22,375 bases of DNA from Coptodactyla brooksi (GCA_033557675.1 JAWQRM010000473.1:1-22375), one strand, 5' to 3'; shown: positions 8,611 to 19,409, counted from the first letter of the stretch. The notes: generated by a model not told the origin, from the letters alone. Numbers and translations are program-made.

Positions 8611-10769
8611 ATTATACCCCATACGGACTCCTTGTAGCAAAAACTTTACCGTAAACCTCCAAGTGAAATAACTCTATTAACCTTAACCTTAATGTCTTGA
8701 CAAATGGTGACATTTAAAGTAGTATTTATTGAAATTATAACTATGAAATTATTATACAAAAGCAGGTTATTTTTTCAGTAAGATGCGTGAACCTGATGGA
8801 ATAATATGCGATTATTTATACTCGTATATTGTTCAAAAGGTTCTTATTATCTTATATCCAGATGTGTGCGATAATAGGGAAGGGTTGGAAAGAATGGGAT
8901 GTAACGACTAGTCTTTCGTTTCGTAGACCAACTTTCACCTCTGAACGAGAAAGGCATTGAAACTGTTATGTCTGCATCTTATCAGACGATGTCCACATAT
9001 TTATAAACGAAGTGAATAAGAAAAGATAGAGAATTCACTCATCACCATCATTAAAATCAGATTAAATTTATTCTTAGAATAGTATCGGTGCCACTGTACT
9101 CATTTTTTAGTTGGAACAGTGTTGTTAGGTCTGATCGAAACACACCTATCATATAAGTTGTATGTAGACCTCGTTAAATAAATTATGGTCAATGGACGAT
9201 CCTTCTTATGCATACATTATGGGCCGTAATTCTGTGCATTGTATCAATAAACTATAATTATTTTGCGACTGATTATCATACAAGCATATTACTGGCTTAA
9301 TTATGTTTAGTAGATAAGGCGGAAAACGTGGACAAAATCAAAAACAAGCTTTGCCCAGTTCGTGGATTATCGCACTCTAGTAGACAGTTGCATTGTCCAT
9401 ATATTAAGCCTACTTTTAAAGCATTTCGTGAAGTTAATGCATAGTTGATTTCGTAATTCTTTCGAATTGCAAAATGTTTTGGAAACCTCGATACAGCAGG
9501 TGCTTTGAAATCTACTTTAGATATTATTTTATTATGAATCAATACCCAAAATTACTGCAAATCTATAAAGCACCAATAAAGTGATTTAGTAGGAATCGAT
9601 TTGGACAGCATGGAAAATTAATATAAACGTTTAAAGAAAGATGATATGCACAAGGTTTAACACTGCGCATTTGCACTAATTATCGTATTAGATTTAATTA
9701 GAAATTATAACTCATACCAAGTCAAGAAAACTCCCAAATGAAACATCTTAAACACTGCTGCAGTGTACTTATGCAGTGGTAACTTTAAATTAACAATTTT
9801 AAATTATATCGCAGTAAATAGAATATAGAGGATATTGCATTTTAAATTTCGTAAAATACTTTTGTGTTTTTAACAAATATCCTATATATTATTTCATATT
9901 AGCATTTTGTAAAGAATTCTAATTAAAAATATTAAGAAATTATTATTTTGTTATTAAATATCTCAGGGAAATTATTGCTTAAATTTCGTTTAGCTGATCT
10001 TTACAAATAGCAATCCTTGTTTGGTCTATAACTATATTTTCCTTATTAACCAAACCAATTATTGATAAATGAATTATTCTTGCTTTAATTAATTAATATT
10101 TTGTATTCTGTAGTTAATTTGCAAGTAATCTGTGATGTTACAAATAATTTCTATACTATACTATTTCGACATACATTCACAATAAGTATGTGAAATATGT
10201 AAGTACCCAAACCTTCTATTCAGCCTAAACCTCTGCTATTAAATGACTGTTATCTAAAAATATAGTTTATATAATACTTTTTTATCTGTATGTATAGACA
10301 AATTGCTGTACGTGCAATATCGTGCAAGTTGTGTGTTTAGTTTGAAATTGGACAAAATGTCCTGACACCATGAATTAGAGAACTTTCATGTAAAACACTT
10401 CACTCGCAAGAATGTCAAACATTTTTAAGACGCTAATTTTTACGAATAAAAATTCACACTTTTCTCAATTTTTTCATCATATATCGGAAATATATGTTTC
10501 TATATTTTCGTCTCATCTTTCTCATCCATTTAGTCAGACTTGCACACAAAACAGTTTTTCTTTTTATAACAAACCACAGGCCATTTGGCAATTGTAATAG
10601 CTTTGTGTTACAATCAAGTTCGGACAAATAAATACATGTAAACAGCACTAATTATTGTATAATTATTTACAAATCACTTCTGCCTTCCACGCGCTCATTT
10701 TGATGGCTTTCCTTCACATAATTTTTCATTACTCCAGTCACAAGCATTCGACTTCATATTTACATAGGA
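8611..10769. other. AT-rich non-coding, no supported gene
   Basis: Short open frames at 9297-9542 (minus), 10412-10597 (plus) and 10454-10648 (minus) show no motif, promoter or splice context, and the latter two overlap on opposite strands. The stretch 9780-10250 is especially AT-rich. No repeats with clear ends were found. Confidence 0.45.
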
Positions 10770-11240
10770 CCTTAAATTCGCACATAAAAAACCGGGGCCT
10801 TGACTGCTAATTTTAATGTGCTCATTTCATTCAAATACGTCTCACGAAAAGCAGATGTTAGCCCCTCCAGGGCGCACGAATTAACTAGTAGCGAGTCTGT
10901 CCTTTTCTTGCGAAACATGGATGTAGTTTTCTCACTTGTTCGTCTGCCAAGTCGTCTGCGACGCACTCGAGTCGAGTGGATCCAATGCGTGATCCCCAAC
11001 AATAGCGGCCAGATTTGGGGCATAGTTCTTCATTATGCCTCTGCGTTATTTTTTTTTTGTTCCGTTCCCCTTTCGCCAAACGACATCGAAAGGCTCCCCT
11101 TGTCCTAATCATTAAAGTTGTTCCCTCCCGGTCAATGGCAGTATAATTAATACTACGCCTCTGTTTTACAGCTGTCGGTTAGTTCGGTGCGTTTTAACGA
11201 ACCCTGCGTTCCCCTTTTGTTTCCTTTGCTTTCGTACCCT
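10770..11240. promoter_or_regulatory. CpG- and GC-richer non-coding block, possible enhancer or promoter region
   Basis: Base composition changes sharply from the AT-rich flanks: many CpG words, C-rich runs (gttcccctttcgcc, gttccctcccgg), an E-box CAGCTG near 11170, TAATTA near 11145, and the palindrome cactcga-g-tcgagtg at 10964-10978. Overlapping open frames on both strands (10800-11108 plus; 10772-11023 and 10885-11112 minus) are what such composition produces and show no protein family. A 5' exon or conserved enhancer of a nearby gene would fit. No direct proof. Confidence 0.35.
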
Positions 11241-12290
11241 TACTCATTACGACTTGCTGTATAATAGTAATAGTGTAATATGCCATAAACACCGCATATG
11301 AGTATGATCTAATAAATGATAAACATTGTAAGGATATGATAAACTAGATGATAGAATAACATGATAAAACTAGAAGATCTACATTGCACATGACTTTCTT
11401 TTACCTTACCCCTGGTTTAAATATAAGAAAAAAATTGTAAACAAAATTTCCATTCGTACCTATCATCTTTTTCTAAAAATGTATAATAACGCCCGACTTG
11501 ATCCATTGGATTGGGTATTTATCAAGACACAGTACAAAAAAATTATCATGCATGCTACAAAATATTTCATAAACAATAATTCAGTATTCTTTATCTTCAA
11601 AAATATGGATGATTTTATCAAGTCAGAAACTAATTACCTTTAAAGGTAACCGTATTTTTAAGACAAGTCGCCTTCATACATGAATTTATACTTCGAATTC
11701 GAATTCATATTTTGAATAATTAAACATACAGAAACAATACCCGTGCATTGGATAATATAAAATAACGAAAATGATTAAAAATAAACCATGGGCAACAAAG
11801 TCGTAGATTTTATAATTACATACATCACACTAAAATTATGTGGAGTTCTAATTACGGTTACCGTAAGCACAAAATAACTGTAGCAGTAAGTCAGCAATTA
11901 GCTACTCACGCTGCAACAGAACATCATTATTATAATGCAGTATTACATTTATTATAGATCTCCTGCTATAAACGTATAATTTATTACCGTAAACCGAAAT
12001 AGAAATCTACCTTTAGAATTATGTTCTACCGCAATTTTATTCCGCCTGCAGCAATGATTCTTAAGCTAGTCCAGGATTTAAATAATTAGATATCATTACT
12101 TATGCCCTGAACTAATATACAGTCATACTAATTAAAACGTATATTAGGAAGATTATGAATTGCGTAGTATTCTACGGAACTCATACATTCTACATACAAT
12201 TGTACATTAAGGTTGTAGTATTATTATTATAACAAAAAATGAAAAATATCTAATTTTACATTTAAAAACAAGGACAATATATTATGAGCA
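11241..12290. other. AT-rich non-coding, no gene
   Basis: No frames of interest. A 12 bp palindrome gaattcgaattc lies at 11695-11706. The words ttaaaacgtatattaggaa (12132-12150) and ttaaaacatatattaggaa (12295-12313) form a ~19 bp near-identical direct repeat, the second at the edge of the mariner remnant. Confidence 0.4.
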
Positions 12291-12302
12291 ATGAGTTAAA
12301 AC

Positions 12303-12333
12303 ATATATTAGGAAAGTATTGTTCGAAAAGCAA
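12303..12333 (-). mobile_element. Possible degenerate mariner 3' terminal repeat
   Basis: atattaggaaagtattgttcgaaaag, about 60 bases beyond the transposase stop, has the position and general look of a mariner terminal repeat (TTAGG...GAAAG) next to a TA dinucleotide. The partner at the 5' end was not found because that half of the element is lost. Confidence 0.3.
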
Positions 12334-12513
12334 TTTCGTTTTTGTTTCTAAAAATTAAAGGCACTTTTCTTAAAAAGTATAAATATTTTATGTAATTACA
12401 TATTCACCATTTTAATCCAACACCTTTTGCCATCTTTCTGGAATTAGCACGATTCTACGCTCATAAAGCTTCTGATCCCTGCTGACAAAAAACTGATCGA
12501 AGTCGGCTTAGAC

Positions 12514-12539
12514 CGGCTTCATTTGACGGCTTCATTTGA
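12514..12539 (-). repeat. 13 bp tandem duplication replacing the third catalytic region
   Basis: cggcttcatttga is present twice, directly adjacent (12514-12526 and 12527-12539), at the point where the mariner sequence loses its PDLAPSD block. It is probably the scar of a deletion or replication slippage. Confidence 0.85.
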
Positions 12540-12670
12540 AGTAAAAGTTTTTTACATCCAAGCTGTAAAAGCTTTTTGCTAGTTACCAAACTGGTACGCG
12601 GTCTCACATTATCTTGGTGGAACACTCTACCTTTTCTATTGATCAGTTCTGACCTTTTCTGTTTGGGTGA

Positions 12671-12945
12671 ATCATGCAATTTGTCTAGGTGATGACAGTA
12701 CAGTTTAGAATTGATCGTGGTATTTTCCCAAAAATTTTGAAAAGAGCTCCCAAAAATTTTTCACACTTGCAAAAATTTTTGCAAACTTTTGCAAAATATT
12801 TTGCAACCCAGTTTGCAAAAATCATGCAATTTATTTGTCCAGTTGGTGATAGTACACTATAGAATTGATCGTGGTATTCTCCCAAAAAATTCGAAAACAG
12901 CTCCCAAAAATTTTGCAAGCTTGCAAAAATTTTCCAAACCAATTT
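12671..12945. repeat. Tandem duplication, ~160 bp period, with TTTGCAAA-rich linker
   Basis: Copy A starts atcatgcaattt at 12671 and copy B starts with the same word at 12831. Both run through (t/c)agaattgatcgtggtatt, then cccaaaaa and agctcccaaaaattt, to gcaaaaattt. Copy B has several substitutions and a small insertion. Between and inside the copies, TTTGCAAA-type words recur at least five times in 12767-12830. The duplicated unit contains mariner sequence. Confidence 0.8.
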
Positions 12946-13879
12946 TGACACTGGCATTCTGTCGATACATCTTCTTCATATGCAAAAACAATTGGACAGA
13001 ACCGAACAAACTATTTTAATACATAAATTTGCGTGTGTAATGTCAGCTGTCAGAATATATAGTGCATATACGGTTTAGAATGAAGTTGCTTGCTGAAAAT
13101 ACAATTAATGCCTCTGCTGCGGAAAAAACGAAATTACTTTCCGAACCCAATAAATTTAAGTATGTGGGTTTGGAACCGTTGATTTCGTAGCAAAGTTAAG
13201 CAATTGTCAGCACTTAACTAAACATACCTGGAGGAAACTGGATCCAGTGCGCTGACTACATTTGTAGATGCTATATTTGTGTCAATTGCGATAGCGACAA
13301 TGATAATTGATGATTAATGGTGACTAACTCTCGATTCATATTTTTGATCAAATAAATAATTACTGAACTTATTTGCATAAGCTAGTTACTTGATAATTAC
13401 CACTAAATATATAATTTTAGGTACAGAAGTGCAATAATATCCAAAGATTGAGAATAAGTTGTTTTGTTCGCTTTGGATTTTATTTTATTGGAGAAGAAAT
13501 ACTTTTTGTTTCTCTAGACAATTTGTACTGAGGCTTGAAATATATATTTAATTGTAACCTGTAGTTTTGTTTGAGATTTATGTGATATTCATATCACTAC
13601 TGATCCAATTTCCTTCCATTGCTCAATTTGTCCCATACCCTTGCTCAACTTACCCCACCCATGGGATAGGTTGAACAACTATCGTGCATTTATAACAATA
13701 ACTTCTAAACCATACCTGAAATAGTTTTTTTAGATGTTTAGAACAGGATAAATTATTTATTCAACATTGTAGATATCGAGTAGATATGATGCACCTTTTA
13801 TGAGTTGTGATAGATTAAGTGAAAAGTTGTTTAACTAACCCCGCTCTACTCAATAAAACAATAAAATGATCCTGTTGTG
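12946..13879. other. Non-coding; contains a short inverted-motif repeat near 13630-13680
   Basis: No gene was found. Near 13620-13680 the text tgctcaatttgtcccat...tgctcaacttacccca is followed by ccatgggataggttgaacaa, so the GTTGAGCAA/TTGCTCAAC-type motif occurs in both directions and again as gttgtttaactaaccc near 13827. This suggests a decayed non-autonomous repeat between about 13610 and 13850. Confidence 0.35.
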
Positions 13880-14520
13880 CATATACACTAATTTTATTAA
13901 AAATTCACCACTAGCAGCCTCCTTGCGACTTAGCACTTGGTGTAATCAATAACTCTCGCGGGACAGGTTCCTGTTACTTTAAGCGATAAGTATTTCAAAA
14001 GTCGCTTTGAGATGCGTTCAAGCATTAGCTGATGGAAAAGATAATAAGTATACCAGACAATTGCAACTTATTCCAGCTTAGATCTAACGTAAGGAAAGAA
14101 AACCGTATTAAGAGTTTCAATATTAGTGAAACCTCTGCATGAACGCATCACGAAATCGAGAGAAGTGTAGAAGAGTTCAAATAAGTATCACAGAGGGGAA
14201 ATCCCTGATGATAGACTCTCTCTTAATCATTACGAAGTTAATAAAATAATCATAATCTGTAGTGTCATTGCATTTAGGGAAGCTGACGAAGGGGATTTAC
14301 TAATATTTAGGGAGATCTCATTATCTTTACGCCAGTTGTCTATCTTAAGCAAATCATTCTGCAGTGCAAAACAGTTGTCGATGGTAGCAATCTATGAAAA
14401 AATATGCATATCAGCGTAAGCGAGGACTAAGCAATTCAGTTTGGATAGTAGGTCATTCATAATATATACTGAACAAGAATGGGCCCGGATTCGAACCATG
14501 AGGCATGCCTGAAAACTCAA
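13880..14520 (-). pseudogene. Second non-LTR reverse transcriptase remnant
   Basis: Reading the minus strand from 14520: SGMPHGSNPGPFLFSIY matches the GVPQGS.LGPLLF block, with P-Q changed to P-H. After a frameshift comes MNDLLSKLNCLVLAYADM, which is the active-site region with YADD changed to YADM, so the second catalytic aspartate is lost. Then come DNCFALQNDLLKIDNW and ISLNISK, the standard primer-grip area. Further on, TLNTVFF, VRSKLEY-like and FPSANA-like fragments of the thumb region appear in shifting frames to about 13880. It is not the same copy or orientation as the one at 5921-7151. The 5' part (palm before GVPQGS) was not recognised upstream, and the 3' tail is missing. Dead. Confidence 0.85.
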
Positions 14521-15949
14521 TGAAAGAATCTGTTGACAGGATCTGTAGAGCTGTTGTCACTTATTCCTTTATTGAAAAAAAATATTACATTCGCGAACCA
14601 GAAATTAGGTTTATAAGATCCAAACAGATCTGAACTAGCCGCTGTTGACACATTAGACGTATTCTTGAACTTTTTACTTCTATGTAGTATTTTAGCTAAT
14701 CTGGAGACGAATCTCAACTCTCACAGAATTGATCTAGAATTGTTAGCGAATTTACCCTTGGACAAAGTGTATGTATTAATGTAATGTTGGCTTCAGATAA
14801 CGATGTGATAATGACACATTACATTAATTGTGCTGTCGAAAAGAATGATGAATTTTATCCATCAGAGACTAATAAAAAGCTAAGTGTAATCCTACAAACA
14901 GTCCTACGTTGGAAGCCAATTCAGAAAATCCATAGAAATATTACAGTCGATAGCTCTTTCATATGCTCTAAAAGTAAAAAACAGAAATATCTTCTTACGT
15001 TTTTCTTTTCGCTAAAGAAGAGAAAGGATGTTGCCTTTTCGTCATCACTACATTAAAACGGTAAAAGTGGTGATAGTATGGGCAGGTCCGATATTATATT
15101 ATTTTATAATTCTACGGCAAGCGAAAAGGGCAGTTTAGTCTAAACGAGTTCCAACTATTTTGTACATCCCGTTCCATATCAAACAATATATTGCGTTTTA
15201 ATTTTATTAGAATGTCGATTATTAGTGATTATTCGAGAGATTGATGAAACCTCGTCTTATACGTAGATTGAATAATCTAAAGATCAATTTATATTTGCGA
15301 CTGCAGCTCCTCTACTACCGATGAAGCTAGAACGACTCAAAATAAACACAAAAAAGTGCTGACATGAGCTGTCAACTTTTAATACTGTTTCTTTTTATTT
15401 TATTTTTTATTACCAACCCACAAATTCTTTACATTTTTATATTCTTCTACCTATACTTGTAAATCTATAAATTATTTGAGATATTTGTTTTCTTTTTAGT
15501 ATGTGGATGTGTATTGTTTTCTATAATAGATTAAATATATAAAATTCATATTATCAGACAGTAAAATCACAGATAAAATAGTTCTCTGTTCAATTTCGAA
15601 TTTTTCACCTAAGCAACTATTTCTTATTCGCATTTTCATGATCTAAAAATATTTCACCTAAGCAGTTAAGGGTCAAATATTGTTTTTCCCTCCTTTAAAT
15701 TATTAAAAGAACTATAACCGATTGTGCGTTCATGTTCGTTTGGTCTGGTGGTACATATACTATTCGAATGGTAGTATTAGGTACCTAACTAGCTTTTTAA
15801 AGTATATTATCATTCGCTACGGTAGTTTTCATGACACTTAAATAGAAAAAACATATACATGTAGCATTAATTATTTATTATATTTACAATAATTTTTGTG
15901 GTTAACAACACATTTGTGCGTAATAGCTAACAAGTCAAACAGAGCAATA
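14521..15949. other. Non-coding, no supported gene
   Basis: Short open frames at 14517-14717 (minus) and 14784-15056 (plus) have no recognisable family. The first directly abuts the RT remnant and could be decayed retrotransposon. A 12 bp direct repeat ttcacctaagca lies at 15604-15615 and 15653-15664. Confidence 0.4.
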
Positions 15950-16230
15950 ATATAGGTGTGCGGAGCGTAAAGCTTTGTGTCGATATATTTTACGAGGTGG
16001 GCGCAACGGTCACGTCGTTGAAATATTTGAACGTTCCGTTTAATTATATATATAAAACTGTCAAAACATCAGCTGTTATTATTTGACGACGGGAATCTGG
16101 CCGCCAAATTAAAATGTTTCAATAAATGCCTATCAGTAATGTGCATTAACCGTCCTATTTGTATGTTGCGATGGCAAATTAAAGTAAATGCATTTCAATT
16201 GTAATCGAGGTCACCCCTACCGGCACCATC
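15950..16230. promoter_or_regulatory. Possible conserved regulatory block upstream of the 16460 exon
   Basis: This block is richer in CpG and in transcription-factor-like words than its flanks: cacgtcgttg, CAGCTG at about 16071, tttaattatatat, ggccgcc, and several AATTAAA-type homeodomain words. No reading frame was found. It lies 230-500 bases upstream of the candidate coding exon, so it could be its promoter or an intronic enhancer. This rests on composition and position only. Confidence 0.3.
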
Positions 16231-16459
16231 CAAAAGTTCATTTATAGATTGACTTTTGAGTTCGATAGTGAGGTTTATGCCCAATTACTTGAACCTCTTT
16301 CATTATTTGTTAAAAAGATACTCTACGTGTAGCAACCATCCAACGAACAAATTACCAGAAGAGTATGTTTAATAAACACATTAAATACTAAATAACAACT
16401 CTTACTTATTTTTTTTCTGTCTGAAAATCTTTTCTATCGCCTAGTTAATGTAGAATAAG

Positions 16460-16693
16460 ATGACAATGTCCATGCTCTTGTCGTCGCTAACGTTGTTGGC
16501 AGTGTCGACAACGTTCAATAATTACTTGCTTCCCGCAAACGAGTTAATTAAGCTGTTTGTAAAATTTCCAGACGAATCAGGATGCGAGGCTGACATGGCG
16601 GAAGGCGGTGCCGAAGAGGAGAGTGGTGACATGCTGGGGCCAGCGACAGCACCGGTCCACCAATCTCCATCTGCTCTTAACGTGAAGGCAGAG
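16460..16693 (+). CDS. Candidate coding exon ending at a consensus splice donor
   Basis: I do not recognise the gene. The open frame from ATG 16460 runs to 16693, where gcaGAG|GTAAGT is a near-perfect splice donor; past it the frame stops at 16709-16711. An in-frame TAG sits just before ATG 16460. The 16590-16693 part is GC-rich and codes Ala/Glu/Gly/Pro-rich, disordered-type sequence (MAEGGAEEESGDM, then PATAPVHQSPSALNVKAE), as in N-termini of regulatory proteins. Two readings are possible. (a) This is a first exon starting at 16460, giving a hydrophobic N-terminus (MLLSSLTLLAVSTTF) that could be a signal peptide. (b) The exon starts at the acceptor-like ttgtaaaatttccag|ac, ending near 16571, or translation starts at ATG 16596 (gacATGGCG). 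The donor leaves phase 0. The rest of the gene is not visible in the window. Confidence 0.5.
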
Positions 16694-16699
16694 GTAAGT
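16694..16699 (+). promoter_or_regulatory. Splice donor GTAAGT
   Basis: GAG|GTAAGT matches the metazoan 5' splice-site consensus at all intronic positions and ends the GC-rich open segment. The frame beyond it closes within six codons, as expected for intron. Confidence 0.55.
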
Positions 16700-18086
16700 T
16701 TCAAAGTGTAAGGAAGATAAGCTTCATGATATCAAATGATTTAGTTTAAACTTAAGTAGGAATCATATATGCATAGGTACGTACCCACATACGTGTTAGG
16801 TAAATGCTCATTAATATAATGTAGACAAAAGAATGTTAATGCTGGGTTCGAGCACAAAACGTATGGTACATTATTTAACCAATATCATCTTAATTAATTG
16901 TCGATTAAAGCATATTGTCTAAGCAGACTTTATACAGGGTTTATCTCGCAATTAATTCGTTAGATCTTTCCAGTGATTCCAGTCTTTTTTGGTCTATTTT
17001 AATAAACAAAATACTTTCAAAGAAATATTATTATTTCTAACGTCCGAAATCAGGTTTTGCTATACCTAAATATTATTGTTTTCGGGTTATTTGAAATTTT
17101 CCCTATTATTCTTATTTCTTCAACACCAAATATTTCGGTCATTATTGAGAAATGACCACTTAAACACCTTGCGCGTTTAGTTTTGAAGGTAACGATTCGT
17201 TTATTTTATTTATGAGTTATTACTGATTATTACTGATTGCATATTTATGATTTATTACTGATTTAAGATTCTCCCGTAGAAGAAGCAGCAAGAAAGACTC
17301 TCATAGAAGCAGCTCCTTTAGAACTATTCACATAGACACTAAAATAAATCACTACATGAATTTACCACAGTTTCCAAACCACTAGTTTAATGCACTCTAG
17401 CAAACGTTTCTTTTTCTTTCGTTGAATGGACGATATATTTTATGACATTTTTTCGGTCTTTAATTATAGATTGAAGTTAATATATCACTACTCGAATAGT
17501 TGTCCTTGTTACGCATTTAACAAAACCTATCAGAAATGAAAATCAATACCTGCTTGTGTGAATAATGTACTATTTCTGATAGAATATCAACGTCTTTTTG
17601 TTCAAATACATAAGATGTAGTAGACATTCTGCTTTGGAAATAAACATTAAACATAACTGAAAAGCAATTGCTACTTGGAAACTTGATCAATGACACTATA
17701 CTTTAATATGTAGATACCAAGTATCAAATAAAAACTATCGTATTTAAAATCATAAAATTGATATCGTTTTAAATTGAAAATAATATATTTCTGTACATAA
17801 TTTTGTTAAAGGTATTGAATGTAAATAAATCGATATATGCTGCAATACGCTTTAACTTGAAACAAATGTGTATAACGGAGGTTTGTAATGAGAAACATTT
17901 ATTGTTAGTGTAAGGGGCGTCCCCATGTCAACATAGGCCACAAGCAGCAGAAAGGAGGACATTTTCGTTCATTTTAGGTAACGAGCAAATAAAAAAAAAA
18001 CGTAAAAAAATAAAAATCGCACCAATAAATGGCCCCAAACACACAATTTAAAATAAATGATTAAGGATTAAGATTTGAGAAATATC
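16700..18086. other. Putative intron or intergenic, no gene
   Basis: AT-rich with no supported exon. tatacagggtttatctcgc at 16931-16949 resembles the start of an insect repeat of the TA-CAGGGT type. ttattactgat occurs three times at 17217-17263. ctatcagaaat (17527-17537) is mirrored exactly at 17572-17582. ggggcgtcccc at 17914-17924 is a short palindrome. Confidence 0.4.
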
Positions 18087-18180
18087 GAGTCATTAGCAGT
18101 ACAAGAGCGCCTAGTGGAACAAGTTTCAAAATTTAGATATCGCTCGACAGAGTAGAAAATCCAGGAGTACCTGTGCAAAT
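18087..18180 (+). pseudogene. Possible fragment of a retrotransposon RT C-terminal region
   Basis: One frame reads ERLVEQVSKFRYRSTE, a stop, then KIQEYLCKL. The pattern E.V..F.YLGS..T...... EI resembles the conserved segment after the RT palm in many LINEs. It is only about 30 codons long and could be chance. Confidence 0.2.
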
Positions 18181-18309
18181 TGCTTATTTAGTAATCAGTA
18201 TGTAGTAAATTACCACGTTAAAGTTGTTCACCAAAGAACAAAATAAAGCTTTCTGACTTAGAACGAACAAAGCTAAGTTCTTTAATTAATTCAATAATTA
18301 ATTTAATCT

Positions 18310-18747
18310 GCTAATAATACGATCAGAGAAAGTACTTCTCAGAAATTCTCGCAGCCTCATCGTATTATGAGCAGGACAACCATTGTGCTGAAACCAAACC
18401 TCCTCAAAGTTGAGTACGAGGTTTCGGACAGCAGGAATTACTTAGTTCTGCAATAGTTCTAAATATTTGTAGACATTTAGGTTTCCATCAATGAAAAAAG
18501 GTGAAATGATGAAATCGCCGGAAATACTAGTCCAAATATTCAGCTTTTGTGGATACTGGATTCGAATAGCAACAGTTAGATGCTTATTTTGCTGAGCCCA
18601 ATATCGCGTAATGGACGGATTGTGATGATCATGACTGGGAAAAGACGATACATTCGAAAATCAAATATTTCCTAAGAAACCTCCATTCTTGTTTGCTTCT
18701 TCCATCATAGTTTCACAAAACTCCATTCGCCTGATATTGCCCTCAAG
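18310..18747 (-). pseudogene. IS630/Tc1/mariner-type transposase fragment
   Basis: This is a remnant of a DDE transposase family abundant in insect genomes. From 18747 on the minus strand: GNIRRMEFCETMMEEANKNG, a frameshift, then a single frame with RYWAQQNKHL, IQYPQKLNIWTSISGDFII, SPFFIDGNLNVYKYLELLQ, one stop, then VIPAVRNLVLNFEEVWFQHN, GCPAHNTMRLREFL and RSTFSDR. The family's first aspartate (FSDE.) reads FSNVS and the second (QQDGCPAH) reads QHNGCPAH, so both catalytic residues are Asn. The segment after RSTFSDR, which should contain SPDLTPLDF with the third acidic residue, is absent; the frame ends at an AT-rich junction near 18310. The N-terminal DNA-binding part may lie in 18750-19300 but is too decayed to read. 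Confidence 0.85.
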
Positions 18748-19337
18748 AAAAATCTCTTGCGTAGTTCCCACTTTAAACAACGGAATTTATTGCGCTTCGA
18801 AATGTTCCTGATTGTTCAAACAATTACACCAACTTACTCAAAGATTTGTTTTCTGGAAACAGGTTCCATGACTGTGACAAGTGCATAGACATCAGTGTCC
18901 CTAGCCTCTCTTTCAGGCTTCAACCTGAGATTGTCGAGGGTTGCGAATTTTCAAGTGGCATTGGCGACAACCTGTCGCAAAACCTATCGTTTCGAACACA
19001 TTGACAATATGCAATTGCAAACGATTTTCGAAAGCAACTGCGAATACATTTTTCAGCTTCCGAACAATTGCCACTGAAATACTACTTGATACTTTGAACC
19101 ACTTCGGTGGTTGTAAAAACGGACCTTCTGAATCTGTTGTGTGGTCGTCAACGCTCTCAGGGAATCTGCGTGCTTAGTATTCATGTGGTTCGTACTACGA
19201 TTCTCTCGCTGATTGTCGTATGATCTTCGGGATCGTCCGAATCGTCCAACGAATCGTGTACGAGAATGCAAAATCCCTATGAGACGACGTGTAATTTCCT
19301 GCACTGTATAGTAAATACATATAAACTACGTCGAACG
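18748..19337. other. Probable decayed 5' part of the transposon; no gene
   Basis: This directly continues the transposase remnant on its upstream side. The overlapping open frames (18895-19077 and 18941-19177 plus, 19053-19304 minus) have no family match. The minus strand frame near 18760 has fragments in register with the block that normally precedes RRMEFCE, so transposon origin is likely for at least the first part. Confidence 0.35.
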
Positions 19338-19355
19338 CGACACTATATAGTGTCG
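19338..19355. repeat. Hairpin 1: perfect 18 bp palindrome
   Basis: cgacactat/atagtgtcg is a palindrome with no loop. It extends outward on both sides through two G-T mismatches (gaacg...tgttt), so an RNA copy could pair for 14 base pairs. Confidence 0.9.
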
Positions 19356-19409
19356 TGTTTGTTCAGAATATAACACGAATCATAATTCGTGTTATATTCT
19401 GAACAAACA
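19356..19409. repeat. Hairpin 2: perfect 25 bp arms, 4-base loop
   Basis: The left arm 19356-19380 begins tgtttgttcag and ends acacgaat. Its exact reverse complement is 19385-19409. The loop is cata. It starts at the base following hairpin 1. Confidence 0.95.

Larger units (their letters stand above)
12388..12945 (-). pseudogene. Mariner transposase, C-terminal half, decayed and partly duplicated
   Basis: This is a remnant of a mariner DD34D transposase. On the minus strand, a block like VLSPTGQIN (about 12690 and again about 12850) precedes KRSELINRKGRVFHQDN, which carries the second catalytic aspartate in the DNARPHTS motif (here DNVRPRTS). LVTSKKLLQLG then follows. The stretch that should hold the third aspartate (PDLAPSD region) is missing and replaced by a 13 bp tandem duplication. 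The C-terminus resumes as FDQFFVSRDQKLYERRIVL, then PERWQKVL-stop-NGEYVIT and the natural stop at 12388. The 5' half of the gene (helix-turn-helix region and first aspartate) is absent. Dead. Confidence 0.85.

Noticed and set aside
9297..9542. 81-codon minus-strand open frame
   Set aside because: No recognisable motif and no transcription or polyadenylation context.
10772..11112. Overlapping open frames on both strands (up to 102 codons)
   Set aside because: They arise from the GC-richer composition; Arg/Ser-rich translations match no family and conflict with each other.
14784..15056. 90-codon plus-strand frame
   Set aside because: Lys/Ser/Phe-rich chance translation; opposite strand to the adjacent RT remnant and no family match.
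15604..15664. Possible CRISPR-like spaced repeat (ttcacctaagca)
   Set aside because: Only two copies of 12 bp in eukaryotic-type sequence; ordinary direct repeat.
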